Shown here: one piece after another, positions 16,356 to 24,217 of the stretch
Numbering within the stretch: position 1 is the stretch's first letter
Layout: each line of letters starts with the position of its first letter
From: a virus
Reading direction: 5' to 3' (one strand)
Length of the DNA stretch: 40,231 bases
IMG/VR virus record: IMGVR_UViG_3300034104_002741
Span: 1 to 40,231 of that record
Notes under the pieces: model-generated
The model's database searches: none
Told to the model about the DNA's origin: nothing
What the model saw: only the letters and a program-made list of their open reading frames with translations
Made by a program: the position numbers and the translations under genes

Positions 16356-19209
16356 TGCGCGGAGTAGGCGCGGGTGGGGTGGGGGCGCTGATACCCAACA
16401 AGTCCGCATCAAACTCAAGTGCAACGACCGGCGGCGCGTTGATCTCCGTGCCCACATCCAGCTTGGCGCGAACCTCGCCAATAAACGCACCCGTATTGTT
16501 GAGTGCAGCGAGCAGTTCGGTGAAGGTGACTTGCTTCTCAACGCAGTACTGTTTGAGTTCTTGCCGGATGATGAACATGCGCTTGGTATCGGGCTCGTAC
16601 CGGATAACGAGTGGGCCACGCGGCAGCAAGATCGGGGCAGCTGCAATGTTGTTGCGGCTCGTGCTGTGCTTATTGACCACCAGAATGTTGGTGTTGTGCT
16701 TGAGCATGAACTCGCCCAAGACGGTAGCGTAGTCGTCGAAGGTCAAGCGCACGGTGTCCTGCATTACCTTGACTTCTTCCACAGCCCAATCAAACACCCG
16801 CTTGCAGTCGATGTTGTGTATCCCCAGCCTGTGAGCAACCATGCCGCCATAGATGTTGGACCCAACCATAGCCGACCAGAACCGCTCACGGCTTTCAATC
16901 TTCACGGCGCTGTCAAACCTGTTCTGCACTTTCAGGGTCTGGTCGATGATCTCTTCCAAGTTGTTCACCATAAACTGAGCGTAGGGTAAACCCGCGTGGC
17001 CATAGTTGCTCTGCAACCTGCCGAAAATACGCTTGGCCTCGTTCTTGTCTAGGTTGTTGGTCGGTTCAATCTTGTACTGCATCAGCCGCATGAGCTCGCC
17101 CTCAGAGGTGGACTTCATGGCTTCCAGCTTATCGGTCATGCTGGCGTTGGAAGTGCAGACCATCATGGTGGCCCAGAATCCTTGAGACTCACGCTCCTCA
17201 TTGACAGAGGCTTTCATGCGCCGACGGGGCGCACCTTGGGTAACGCTGTAGGCCAGATCGGAGAAGTCATCGCCGCTCATCTTGGTGATCTCGTCCACAC
17301 CCAACGCCAAGTTGTTCATCACAGCCATGCGGTGCAGCTTCACGTTGAGCGTGTCGCGCCATTGGAGCATCAACTCATCGGGGTGACCCCAGACGCTGTT
17401 CATGACTTGCAGGATTGTGGACTTGCCAGTGCCCGATCTATTGTTGATCAGGTTGATAATACCGCCCTTGACGCCCGTGAACTTGAGCAACGGCGCACCA
17501 AACGCGGAGAACACCGCGAACGCATGCGGCTCAAAGCCCGGTTTGTTGTACACGTTGATGATCTCTTTCCACTCGTCCAGCGTACCTATCGGGTGCATCG
17601 CAGAAGCCACCTCACGGGTAGCCTTGGACGGCGGGCTGTATCGAACAAAACTAGGACCGACTTCTTTGTCCCCCACAATAAACCGACTGTCACCATCGGC
17701 CCAACCAAATTGCACTCGCATCATCTCTAACTCCTGTGTAACCTGCATGCCCTTGGCGCACGCAACCAAATAGGCCAAAATTAAAAACATCTGATTAGGA
17801 AGGGCTATCACGCCGTGGAAGGACAGAACTTTGCGTAGCTCCTCCTTGCTCAGTGCGTCTACCAGTGTCAGCGCAAACTCTTTGACGTCGTCGCGTGGTA
17901 GAGCCAGCCGAATCAAAACAGTCTCACCATTAGATGGGTCGTACAAACGCTTCATCAAGAACAGGTCGTACTCGTATACGGTTAGCACCTTGTTGTCTTC
18001 GTCGTCTTCTAGCTCTTTGCCGTTTTCATCCTTGTCGCCCTTCTTGGTTGTTTTGTAGATACCGCCGTTCTTGCCACGGAAGTAACCATACGGTAGCGTT
18101 GGAACTACAAAAGCAGGCTCGGCTACCGCGAATTCAGCCTGCTCGATGACCTCCCCCGGCTCGGACCTCGCGATCTCGTGACCAAGCACTATGGGTGATT
18201 TGATCTTGCCGTTGTGCGGGCAGTTGCCACATACCCCCGGCGCGAAGTTGTCAAACGTCTCGCAGGTGTACGGCCCTTTGATCGTTGCGGCCTTGCGCTC
18301 GGTGTCACCGGCGTCGTACTTTGGGTGCTTGCTGGAGATGAAGTGAATGGCCTTCTCTCGGTCAACGCAGTGCTGAGCAATAGATAGCCCCGCCCGCCAA
18401 AGAGGTTCTTCGGCCACAGCTTGATTGGTGATGATGAGCTTCAACTGCTCGCAGCCGGTACCTTTGACGGTTCTCTCAACGATGGTCTTGAACCGCGACT
18501 GCTTGTTGCCCATCAGAGCTTTGGTGAAGCCGTCGAGTGGACGCGGTGTAAAGGTCGGCTTCCTAGGAACCAGTGGGCCAAGGTGTGAAACGAACTCGTC
18601 GTAGCTTATAGGTTCAGCCGTATGCAGGAGGACCACATCGTGCGCTGGCTCGTCTTTAAAATTCTTGGTGCCCGGAATCCGCAGCACTCGTGCGGCATCG
18701 GCAGGGACGTTCTGGTCTATGTGAAAGCCACTGCTCAGACAGACGGTCTTGAAAGTAACGGCAGCGTCGAGCCACTTCTCTCTATCAACCGGCTCGGTCA
18801 GCGGCCAGTAGACATGCCAGCCACGGCCAGAGTTGACGATGGTCGGCTTGGGTAGGCTCAGTGTTTTGCACAGCTGCTTGAGCGCCGCCATGCCCGCTGG
18901 TTGGTCTATGTATCCGTTAACGCGACCTGCCGCGTCAGGAATAACTTTCGATTCGCCGCAGTCGATGTCCAGAAAGAACGCTTGCATCTCGCCGCAGTTG
19001 AGTGCGGTGCGGTCTTCGTCTGTCTTGAACTTACCCAGTGCAAAGAAAGCATCGCAGCCCCTTGCAACCAAAGACTCTGCGTGTTCTTGTACTTCGTCCA
19101 GAGTCTTGAAAAAGAGTTGGGACTTTGATTTGCCCAACCCGAGAACGCAGTACCAACCATCTGTATGGGGTACTACGCTTCGCAATAGTGAGATGTCCGC
19201 CATAACCAT
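16345..19209 (-). CDS. Primase-helicase (AEP primase fused to DUF927-like ATPase)
   Basis: The protein is about 954 residues from the ATG at 19209 (an ATG at 19203 and a TTG at 19224 are alternatives; none has a clear ribosome binding site). The N-terminal part matches an archaeo-eukaryotic-type primase: AFFLDIDCGE with Asp81/Asp83, SGRGWHVYW with the catalytic-type His132, and RVLRIPGTKNFK. A possible zinc-binding CGNCPHNG follows near residues 330-340. The C-terminal half is a P-loop ATPase: NRSGTGKST (Lys596), Walker B LALGVDEI (Asp639-Glu640), then VTQGAPRRRMKAS, resembling DUF927-type helicases. It would prime and unwind DNA at the phage fork. Polymerase and SSB-like genes lie in the same strand block. 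Confidence 0.85.
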   Translation of the reverse strand: MVMADISLLRSVVPHTDGWYCVLGLGKSKSQLFFKTLDEVQEHAESLVARGCDAFFALGKFKTDEDRTALNCGEMQAFFLDIDCGESKVIPDAAGRVNGYIDQPAGMAALKQLCKTLSLPKPTIVNSGRGWHVYWPLTEPVDREKWLDAAVTFKTVCLSSGFHIDQNVPADAARVLRIPGTKNFKDEPAHDVVLLHTAEPISYDEFVSHLGPLVPRKPTFTPRPLDGFTKALMGNKQSRFKTIVERTVKGTGCEQLKLIITNQAVAEEPLWRAGLSIAQHCVDREKAIHFISSKHPKYDAGDTERKAATIKGPYTCETFDNFAPGVCGNCPHNGKIKSPIVLGHEIARSEPGEVIEQAEFAVAEPAFVVPTLPYGYFRGKNGGIYKTTKKGDKDENGKELEDDEDNKVLTVYEYDLFLMKRLYDPSNGETVLIRLALPRDDVKEFALTLVDALSKEELRKVLSFHGVIALPNQMFLILAYLVACAKGMQVTQELEMMRVQFGWADGDSRFIVGDKEVGPSFVRYSPPSKATREVASAMHPIGTLDEWKEIINVYNKPGFEPHAFAVFSAFGAPLLKFTGVKGGIINLINNRSGTGKSTILQVMNSVWGHPDELMLQWRDTLNVKLHRMAVMNNLALGVDEITKMSGDDFSDLAYSVTQGAPRRRMKASVNEERESQGFWATMMVCTSNASMTDKLEAMKSTSEGELMRLMQYKIEPTNNLDKNEAKRIFGRLQSNYGHAGLPYAQFMVNNLEEIIDQTLKVQNRFDSAVKIESRERFWSAMVGSNIYGGMVAHRLGIHNIDCKRVFDWAVEEVKVMQDTVRLTFDDYATVLGEFMLKHNTNILVVNKHSTSRNNIAAAPILLPRGPLVIRYEPDTKRMFIIRQELKQYCVEKQVTFTELLAALNNTGAFIGEVRAKLDVGTEINAPPVVALEFDADLLGISAPTPPAPTPRNAR

Positions 19210-19231
19210 CCAATAGCACGTCAATAAAATG

Positions 19232-19286
19232 GGGGGTGACGGGGGCTGACGGATACCCCGTTCGCTCCGTCGAGCTAGTCACCCCC
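19232..19286 (-). promoter_or_regulatory. Nested stem-loop in the leader of the primase gene
   Basis: A 9-bp perfect outer stem (GGGGGTGAC at 19232-19240 with GTCACCCCC at 19278-19286) encloses a 6-bp inner stem (GACGGA at 19248-19253 with TCCGTC at 19266-19271). It fills the gap between the stop of the Cro-like gene (19293) and the primase start. On the minus strand only ATTTTATTG follows, so it could be a partial terminator (attenuator), a translational control structure or a protein-binding site. Its function is inference; the pairing is direct. Confidence 0.5.
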
Positions 19287-19292
19287 AAACCG

Positions 19293-19517
19293 TTACAAAA
19301 CAGAGAACAGCTGGCTGATCTTTGCGGCCTGTGTTGGGCTTGGCTCGTGCTTGCCAAGGAACCAGTTGTAGACCGACTGCCGACTGACGCCCAACTTCTC
19401 TACGACCTCGATCACAGAGATGTTGGAGTCAATACAGTACCGCCCAAACCGTACGCCGAACCTCTTTTTAGAGGCTTTGCGGTTCCCGTGCAGCAGCCGT
19501 AGTGAATATCCGACCAT
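19293..19517 (-). CDS. Cro/CI-like helix-turn-helix regulator
   Basis: The 74-residue basic protein has a clear HTH: VIEVVEKLGVSRQSVYNWF, followed by LGKHEPSPTQAAKISQLFSV as in XRE/Cro-type domains. It has no extra dimerisation or ligand domain, so it is the size of a Cro-like protein. Its ATG overlaps the stop of the SSB-like gene as TAATG, and a nested stem-loop follows it before the primase gene. It may control early transcription; the operator is unknown, but the dispersed palindromes on the right side of the window are candidates. A role in lysogeny cannot be inferred because no integrase or CI-sized repressor is seen. Confidence 0.75.
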   Translation of the reverse strand: MVGYSLRLLHGNRKASKKRFGVRFGRYCIDSNISVIEVVEKLGVSRQSVYNWFLGKHEPSPTQAAKISQLFSVL

Positions 19518-20404
19518 TAGTCGTCACCCCATTCATCAACCAGAGTGCCCAGACCAGAGTCCTTCTTGGGCGCTGGCTCTGGCGCAGCCTTGGCCTTGGT
19601 GGCAGGTGCAGGCGCATCAGCTTTGATCTTCGCGGCGGCAGAACCAGCAGGCGCTACGAGCCGTGGCATTGCAGGCACAGCCGTTGCGGCGGTGTCACGC
19701 TTCTTGAAGTTGAGCTTGCCTGCTGCGACTGCGGCAGGTGCTGCACCCTGCTCAACGATTGTGTCGTAGGTGTCAGAGTCAAGGAACTCCACGTTGCTGA
19801 AGAACAGCTTGGGCACATCTGCGTCAGAGTCCAGTGTCAGGCGGGTGGTCAACATGTTGAGGTTGAACCCAGAGCTACCGACAAAACGGGCGTATTGCAG
19901 GAAAGGCATGTGCTCCATGTCGCCAGAGCCAAACAAAGACATCGCTGGAATCACCAGTTGGAAGATGTCGCCAGACGGATTGTTGGCCAACACAACAGCA
20001 ACGCGCTGAGAGAACCGGCACTTGGTCTTGGTGCCGCCCGCTGAACCCTTGACAGCGTTCGGGCACTCCTTGCAGTTACCGTGCTGTGGGTTTTCTACTT
20101 CGGCGTCGGGGCGCTCACCATCGCTGGACCAGCAATCAGGTGGCGCGGTTTCTTCTGCGCTGTATGTACCAGCGTGGAAAGTTTTCTGCACGGTGGTGGA
20201 GCCATTCACAATCACCACATCGAGATGCGGGTCAGTGTTCTTGGCAATCTCCTTGCCGCCGTCAACCAGCCGGAAGACTTTGCCTCGCAGGGAGATGCGC
20301 TTAGTGCTGCTACCAGACGCGGTAAATGCTTGGGTGAAGTTATCAAGCTTCACGTTCTGCAAGTGGGAGGGCATGTTGCCCTTAAAAGTTTGAATATTCG
20401 CCAT
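19517..20404 (-). CDS. Single-stranded DNA-binding-like protein with acidic C-terminal tip
   Basis: The protein is 295 residues from the ATG at 20404, which lies 7 bases after AAGGAGA. The ATG at 20410 overlaps the upstream stop but touches the ribosome binding site. The N-terminal two thirds are beta-rich, with a probable zinc site (HGNCKECPNAVKG then KCRF). A Pro/Ala/Lys linker leads to an acidic tail, LVDEWGDD. A flexible linker plus acidic tip is the hallmark of phage SSBs such as T7 gp2.5, where the tip contacts polymerase and primase-helicase. It lies next to the primase-helicase and SNF2 helicase genes. The family is inferred from layout rather than a confirmed OB-fold match. Confidence 0.65.
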   Translation of the reverse strand: MANIQTFKGNMPSHLQNVKLDNFTQAFTASGSSTKRISLRGKVFRLVDGGKEIAKNTDPHLDVVIVNGSTTVQKTFHAGTYSAEETAPPDCWSSDGERPDAEVENPQHGNCKECPNAVKGSAGGTKTKCRFSQRVAVVLANNPSGDIFQLVIPAMSLFGSGDMEHMPFLQYARFVGSSGFNLNMLTTRLTLDSDADVPKLFFSNVEFLDSDTYDTIVEQGAAPAAVAAGKLNFKKRDTAATAVPAMPRLVAPAGSAAAKIKADAPAPATKAKAAPEPAPKKDSGLGTLVDEWGDD

Positions 20405-20406
20405 CG

Positions 20407-20805
20407 TCATTCTCCTTGGTTTTTGCGGCGTACCGTCACCGCATATTTGCTATCAACATTCATCCCGGCAGGGTACTCGTCGGGGTGTTCTTCTAAAAAG
20501 TCTTTCATGTTTCCGTTGTGGACGCGCTTCTCAAGCAAACCATAAGCATCGTGCTTCTTGATAAGCTCATAGACTGCGGGCCAGTTGGATGGCATGTAGC
20601 GTTTGCGAACAGTGCGAATGATCACCGCTGAATTGGTGCTCATGCTGTTGCTGTTTGAGGCGTTAAGTGTGTCGAGCAGTTGTGTCTCGACCTCTGCCAT
20701 AGCTTTCTCAAGCTCTGCGTCTTCAGCGGTAAACCGCTCTTTAAGAAGCTCGCGCTTCTGGCGAAGGCGTAAATACTGCTGGGACAGTTCGTCCATATCG
20801 TTCAT
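20407..20805 (-). CDS. Coiled-coil early protein upstream of SSB-like gene
   Basis: The 132-residue protein has an N-terminal coiled coil (LRLRQKRELLKERFTAEDAE, continuing to about residue 45). An Asn/Ser linker and a compact C-terminal part (SNWPAVYELIKKHDAYGLLE, VHNGNMKDFLEEHPDEYP) follow. Similar proteins with a WxAVYxxI...LLExRV pattern occur beside phage SSB or recombination genes, but their function is not known to me. It has a good ribosome binding site (AAGGAGATGCG) and its own sigma70-like promoter at 20833-20860. It shares its end with the SSB-like gene, so the two are co-expressed. Confidence 0.65.
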   Translation of the reverse strand: MNDMDELSQQYLRLRQKRELLKERFTAEDAELEKAMAEVETQLLDTLNASNSNSMSTNSAVIIRTVRKRYMPSNWPAVYELIKKHDAYGLLEKRVHNGNMKDFLEEHPDEYPAGMNVDSKYAVTVRRKNQGE

Positions 20806-20832
20806 CGCATCTCCTTGGTTGAGAGGGTTCTT

Positions 20833-20860
20833 ATTGTAGTGGTATTTTAGACTTTGTCAA
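20833..20860 (-). promoter_or_regulatory. Sigma70-like promoter for SSB-like/HTH/primase genes
   Basis: On the minus strand TTGACA (20855-20860) and TACAAT (20833-20838) are separated by 16 bases. The -35 box is perfect and the -10 box matches five of six. The -35 box overlaps the stop codon of the helicase gene. Transcription would start near 20826, just before the ribosome binding site of the 20805 gene. This makes a sub-operon running to the terminator at 16071. Confidence 0.7.
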
Positions 20861-22425
20861 GTCTCTACCAACTCTTTTTTGTAGAGATCAATCAACTTTT
20901 CGTGGTTGTTGATGTTGCCTTGCAGCATGCTGTATAGACGGTTCTCGACTGGACTGCCTTGGATATGCACAATCGTCATCGGGTTGCGTTGGCCGGGCCG
21001 ATCAATACGAGCGTTGGCTTGCAAGTACGTCTCTGTGGACGTAACAGGAGAGTACCAGATGATCACGTTCGCGGCTGTTAGGGTAACCCCGTGGGCCGCA
21101 GCAGATGGCTGCACTACAAGCACTCGCGGGTTCGGCTGCTCTTGGAACCGCTTGAAAATCTCCGTGCGATTACGCACAGACACGTCCCCGTGAATGACTT
21201 CGTTCGTGATGCCCGCCTTGGTCAGATGATTGTGCAGCATCTCAATCGTATGACGAAACGGTACAAACACAATCACTTTGTGGCTGGCTTCGTCAATGAC
21301 TTCCTCCACCACCTTCAGCCGTGACGACACATCAAAGTGAACCACGGTGCCGGTGTCAGCGTACACTGCGCCACCAGAAATCTGGAGCAGCTTGCTCATC
21401 TTGGCCGCTGCGTTCACTGCGCTGACCTCCTCGCCGTTGCTCTCCAGCAGCAGTTGGTCCTTGAGCTCCTTGTAATACTTGCGCTGGTCTGCTGACAAGG
21501 GGGCCATGCGTGTGACGTGCGTTACAGCTGGTAAGTCCAAGCACTCGGCCTTGGTGAACCGAATCGCTGGCTGCAACATCTCAAACACAATCTTCTCGGC
21601 TTCGGGGCGCGGCTCCCAACGATACATGCCGAACTGCTGCATGACAGACTCGCGGTAGTCCCCGTAGAAACGCGGTGCCCGCGACGGTACGCACAGCTTG
21701 CCAAGCCCGTAGGCGTCGAGCGGCGACTGAGCGGCGGGTGTACCAGTTAGCAGCCACAGCCACGAGTCTTCACGCACGAGCTTACGCATCAACTTCCAGC
21801 GCTGTGTCTGCACGTTCTTGTAGGCGTTGGCCTCGTCTATCACCACAAGGTCGAACATGTTCTTGTCGAGCATGGACGCCGCGATAGCCGGGATGCCGTC
21901 ATAGTTGATGACCACAAACTCTGCCGCGCTGCGAGCGATCTTGTTACGCTTGTCAGCGGAACCGTACGCTACGTCCACGGTACGATGCACTGCGAACTTG
22001 AACAAGTCCTGCTGCCATGCCGACTGCATGATCGACAACGGACACACAATCAGAACCCGCTTGATAGCGCCGATGCTCATCAGGTAGTCTGCCGCCCAAA
22101 TAACTGACGCGGTCTTGCCCGTGCCCTGTTCGTTAAAACAGAACGCCCGCTTACGCAGTGAAAGAAAAGAGGCCGTTTCTTTCTGGTGATCGAACGGGGT
22201 AAGCGCCATAGGTCGCGGCCACTTGTAGTCGCGGATGATAGGTGACGGGACGTTCTTGACATTGAGCTTGCTCAGCGTCAGGGCTTCCTTAAAACCCCAG
22301 TTCACAGACACCTCGTACCGGCCATCCCCGTAGTTGTTGACTATCTTGCTCTCAGGGATGGTCTCGGTGATACGGGCGGGGAACTTGGTCTTGATGACCA
22401 GCGTACGACCTGCTAGGACTTGCAT
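20857..22425 (-). CDS. SNF2-family DNA helicase/translocase
   Basis: The 522-residue protein has the superfamily 2 motifs in order: Walker A EQGTGKT (101-105), IVCPLSIMQSAW (Ia), VVIDEAN (Asp197-Glu198, an unusual DEAN in place of DEAH), LLTGTP (227-230) and HGDVSVRNR. ARIDRPGQRN (about 472-481) is a typical SNF2 motif VI. The N-terminal 70 residues lack a known domain. Short phage SNF2 proteins act as branch-migrating or remodelling translocases in replication and recombination. The start overlaps the upstream stop as TAATG. It lies between small early genes and the SSB/primase group. Confidence 0.9.
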   Translation of the reverse strand: MQVLAGRTLVIKTKFPARITETIPESKIVNNYGDGRYEVSVNWGFKEALTLSKLNVKNVPSPIIRDYKWPRPMALTPFDHQKETASFLSLRKRAFCFNEQGTGKTASVIWAADYLMSIGAIKRVLIVCPLSIMQSAWQQDLFKFAVHRTVDVAYGSADKRNKIARSAAEFVVINYDGIPAIAASMLDKNMFDLVVIDEANAYKNVQTQRWKLMRKLVREDSWLWLLTGTPAAQSPLDAYGLGKLCVPSRAPRFYGDYRESVMQQFGMYRWEPRPEAEKIVFEMLQPAIRFTKAECLDLPAVTHVTRMAPLSADQRKYYKELKDQLLLESNGEEVSAVNAAAKMSKLLQISGGAVYADTGTVVHFDVSSRLKVVEEVIDEASHKVIVFVPFRHTIEMLHNHLTKAGITNEVIHGDVSVRNRTEIFKRFQEQPNPRVLVVQPSAAAHGVTLTAANVIIWYSPVTSTETYLQANARIDRPGQRNPMTIVHIQGSPVENRLYSMLQGNINNHEKLIDLYKKELVET

Positions 22426-22679
22426 TACTTCATCGACCCATCTGAGTTGCGTTTGAACGAACGGTTTTTAGACGGTGACTCAAGCCGCACTCCGTCAGCA
22501 TTGCTGCCGCCCTTGCTGAGAGCTTTAACGTGTGCGACATCCTTGCCCGCCCGGTCTACACCCTTGGCGTCCAGCTTGCGCCGCGCCTTCTGGCGCTCCA
22601 GCTTGTTGGGGATGTCCCCACGGTCAAGCTGCTGCTGGTACTCTTTTTTGTAGGGGCGGGGTTTATTTACGTATGCCAT
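22425..22679 (-). CDS. Small basic protein, possible degenerate HNH-like fold
   Basis: The 84-residue, very Lys/Arg-rich protein has DVAHVKALSKGGSNADGVRL followed by NRSFKR. This resembles the His-...GGSN-...-N core of HNH-type phage proteins, but the last metal-binding His is not obvious. It probably binds nucleic acid; nuclease activity is doubtful. The gene is coupled to the helicase by TAATG and overlaps the upstream 67-residue gene by 17 bases. The start has a GAAAAATG context with a weak ribosome binding site inside the upstream gene. Confidence 0.55.
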   Translation of the reverse strand: MAYVNKPRPYKKEYQQQLDRGDIPNKLERQKARRKLDAKGVDRAGKDVAHVKALSKGGSNADGVRLESPSKNRSFKRNSDGSMK

Positions 22680-22866
22680 TTTTCTGCTCCTTCATGAGTA
22701 GGATTACATTGGTGAGAATGCGGGCCTCCGCTACCAGCGCAACAGCCTTGACTAAGGCGGCGTCATAGTCGTTTTCCAACAGGTCATTGTGCATGTGTTG
22801 AAGACATTTTTCAACCCGCATCATAGGCAGCGCGTAGTCATCAATGTCAGTTTTTTCGGTGGTCAT
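22663..22866 (-). CDS. Small acidic helical protein, unknown
   Basis: The 67-residue protein, mostly helical (LQHMHNDLLENDYDAALVKA, LVAEARILTNVILLMKEQ), has no known domain. The ATG at 22866 follows AAAGGATAACCT, an acceptable ribosome binding site, four bases after the previous gene. The end overlaps the next gene by 17 bases. It is part of the chain of small early genes, whose members are often host-takeover or regulatory factors. No specific role is supported. Confidence 0.55.
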   Translation of the reverse strand: MTTEKTDIDDYALPMMRVEKCLQHMHNDLLENDYDAALVKAVALVAEARILTNVILLMKEQKNGIRK

Positions 22867-22869
22867 AGG

Positions 22870-23175
22870 TTATCCTTTTGCTTTACTGTAAACGGTGAAT
22901 TGCTTGGGCTTCAGTGCGATCAGGGCTTCTGTCTTGTTGGTGAACGCCAGAGTTCCATAGAGTGGGTCTCGTTCACGCACCCGCTCAACGGTCTTGGTTG
23001 ACATTGTGCTGCGCTCGTAGCTAGCATCGTACGGTGATGGCTTCTCGCCTCTGCGTGTGGCCTCTTCTACGACGTAGCGTTTCCACTCAAATGCGTTGGC
23101 GGGTGATTTAGGTTTAAGGTCTTTCAAAACAAAACATCCTTTGGTGGGGTCATAACGGGATAGGGCTGCTGTCAT
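22870..23175 (-). CDS. Basic early protein, unknown
   Basis: The 101-residue protein has a central segment AFEWKRYVVEEATRRGEKPS and a C-terminal half with YGTLAFTNKTEALIALKPKQ. No family is recognised. The start has a good ribosome binding site (AACCAAGGAAACAA) and lies inside the last codons of the upstream zinc-ribbon gene (26-base overlap). It appears to be a genuine member of the early array because of coding continuity and spacing. Confidence 0.55.
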   Translation of the reverse strand: MTAALSRYDPTKGCFVLKDLKPKSPANAFEWKRYVVEEATRRGEKPSPYDASYERSTMSTKTVERVRERDPLYGTLAFTNKTEALIALKPKQFTVYSKAKG

Positions 23176-23341
23176 TTGTTTCCTTGGTTTTAAATGGGCG
23201 TCCGCGCTTCTTTGGTGGCGCGACTCGCTCCTCAGTTGTAAATGTGTGGTTGTTGGCGCATCTCCTTCTGCGCTCTACAAAGCCACCCAAGTTCTTTGTC
23301 TGTTCGACTGTCGTCCACTCGTTACAGGTTGGGCATTTCAA
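23150..23341 (-). CDS. Zinc-ribbon protein (CPTC...C-H type)
   Basis: The 63-residue protein starts at a TTG ending at 23341, chosen because AAGGAGAAG precedes it with correct spacing and no ATG exists in frame nearby. It begins LKCPTCNEWTTVEQTKN, followed by VERRRRCANNHTFTTEERV, a zinc ribbon (Cys-x2-Cys ... Cys-x3-His) like the N-terminus of NrdR or Ogr-type phage proteins. The C-terminus is basic and Pro/Lys-rich. It probably binds DNA or RNA and may act as a transcription factor. The longer upstream frame is a shadow of the next gene. Confidence 0.65.
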   Translation of the reverse strand: MKCPTCNEWTTVEQTKNLGGFVERRRRCANNHTFTTEERVAPPKKRGRPFKTKETNDSSPIPL

Positions 23342-23513
23342 GTGTTCTTCTCCTTGGTTCAGGGTCACGCCAGATGTCCGGTGTTGCCCATGCAAACAGG
23401 CAGTGCCACATAGTTGCGGATTTATTCCCAAATAGGTCGTAAAACCGTTTGGCCATGTCAAGCTGGTTCTCACGCTCTTGCAGCCACCATTCATGTGCGG
23501 TTGTTGGCCTCAT
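23322..23513 (-). CDS. Small early protein with Trp-rich N-terminus
   Basis: The 63-residue protein starts at the ATG ending at 23513, which overlaps the stop of the upstream 51-residue gene as ATGA and follows GGAGGAACAAGGA. It reads TAHEWWLQERENQLDMAKRF, then Trp/Cys residues and a basic, Pro/Arg-rich end. No family is recognised. The longer frame starting at 23558 lies mostly in the upstream gene and was rejected. Confidence 0.55.
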   Translation of the reverse strand: MRPTTAHEWWLQERENQLDMAKRFYDLFGNKSATMWHCLFAWATPDIWRDPEPRRRTLEMPNL

Positions 23514-23665
23514 TCCTTGTTCCTCCAGATGCGGACGGCTCGTATGATTGAGTACCACAGACTCCGCTGCATAAGCTGCTGTTTTAAACGCTCGTTCTCC
23601 AGCATCAACTCACTGTTATGCGTGGACATCAGGTTCCATGCTTTTTGTATGTCTTCCTGTTTCAT
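23510..23665 (-). CDS. 51-residue coiled-coil early protein
   Basis: This small gene reads MKQEDIQKAWNLMSTHNSEL, then MLENERLKQQLMQRSLWYS and a basic end (RAVRIWRNKE). The middle has heptad-like Leu spacing, suggesting a short coiled coil. The ATG overlaps the upstream stop (ATGA) and is preceded by AAAGAGAAGAACAC; its own stop TGA overlaps the next ATG (ATGA). Coupling at both ends makes it convincing although it is very short. No function is known. Confidence 0.6.
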   Translation of the reverse strand: MKQEDIQKAWNLMSTHNSELMLENERLKQQLMQRSLWYSIIRAVRIWRNKE

Positions 23666-23853
23666 GTGTTCTTCTCTTTGAGTTTGGCTTCAATGGCTCG
23701 GGCAAAGTCAATGCGGTGTTGTTCAAACATTAGATGCGGTAATGGATCTAAGTTGTGAATTTCACCAATCGTCAGCCCTACCCACTTCTCGCAGTTGTTT
23801 ACGCTTTTAAGCCCCATCGCGTTGGCTACGGCTCGGTCAAGTGCGGCGGTCAT
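23662..23853 (-). CDS. WVGLT / FARAIEAKLKEKNT family small protein, paralogue A
   Basis: The 63-residue protein contains CEKWVGLTIGEIHNL and ends IDFARAIEAKLKEKNT. The same two motifs occur in the genes at 23850 and 24420, so this is a paralogous family within the array. The last five codons (AAAGAGAAGAACACATGA region) also serve as the ribosome binding site and start of the next gene. Start and stop both overlap neighbours as ATGA. Function is unknown; I associate such proteins with Burkholderiales phages from memory only. Confidence 0.6.
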   Translation of the reverse strand: MTAALDRAVANAMGLKSVNNCEKWVGLTIGEIHNLDPLPHLMFEQHRIDFARAIEAKLKEKNT

Positions 23854-24038
23854 GTGTTCTTCTCCTTGAGTTTGGCTTCGATGGCTCGGGCAAAGTCATC
23901 AATCTCCCCGCCATAGCAGTTTTGAATTTCATCCTCCGTCAGCCCTACCCACTCTTTGCGTATGAACACTACGCCCTTGGTCTCACGCTCATCATGCATC
24001 GGGCATCCGCGCTCGGCGCATCCTTCGTCTAATATCAT
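23850..24038 (-). CDS. WVGLT / FARAIEAKLKEKNT family small protein, paralogue B
   Basis: The 62-residue protein from the ATG ending at 24038 overlaps the upstream stop (ATGA) after GGAGAAGAACAC. It has an N-terminal Cys/His cluster (EGCAERGCPMHDERE) not seen in its two paralogues, then EWVGLTEDEIQNCYGGEIDD and the shared ending FARAIEAKLKEKNT. The Cys/His residues could bind a metal. A longer frame upstream runs through the previous gene and was rejected. Confidence 0.6.
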   Translation of the reverse strand: MILDEGCAERGCPMHDERETKGVVFIRKEWVGLTEDEIQNCYGGEIDDFARAIEAKLKEKNT

Positions 24039-24217
24039 GTGTTCTTCTCCTCTTCGGGCCACGAGTTGGCATGCAAGACCGCCTCAAGGTGTTTCAGGTT
24101 CAGAGGTTCGCCAAACTCCTCTTTGTGCTTGTGCATGATTTGGCCAAGCCAGATTAAACGGTTGAGCGTTTCCTCTACGGACAGACCAAGCATTTCATGC
24201 AGCTTCTGTTTGCTCAT
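24035..24217 (-). CDS. Small early protein with EEKNT ending, unknown
   Basis: The 60-residue helical protein (MSKQKLHEMLGLSVEETLNR, then LIWLGQIMHKHKEEFGEPLN) has no known domain. Its C-terminal residues EEEKNT are encoded by the same junction sequence that starts the next gene (GGAGAAGAACACATGA). Its ATG overlaps the previous stop. The shared ending with otherwise unrelated neighbours suggests that the junction, not the protein tail, is conserved. Confidence 0.55.
   Translation of the reverse strand: MSKQKLHEMLGLSVEETLNRLIWLGQIMHKHKEEFGEPLNLKHLEAVLHANSWPEEEKNT

Noticed and set aside
16531-16989. 152-residue plus-strand frame inside the primase gene
   Set aside because: Antisense to a clear primase-helicase with intact motifs; no plausible start signal.
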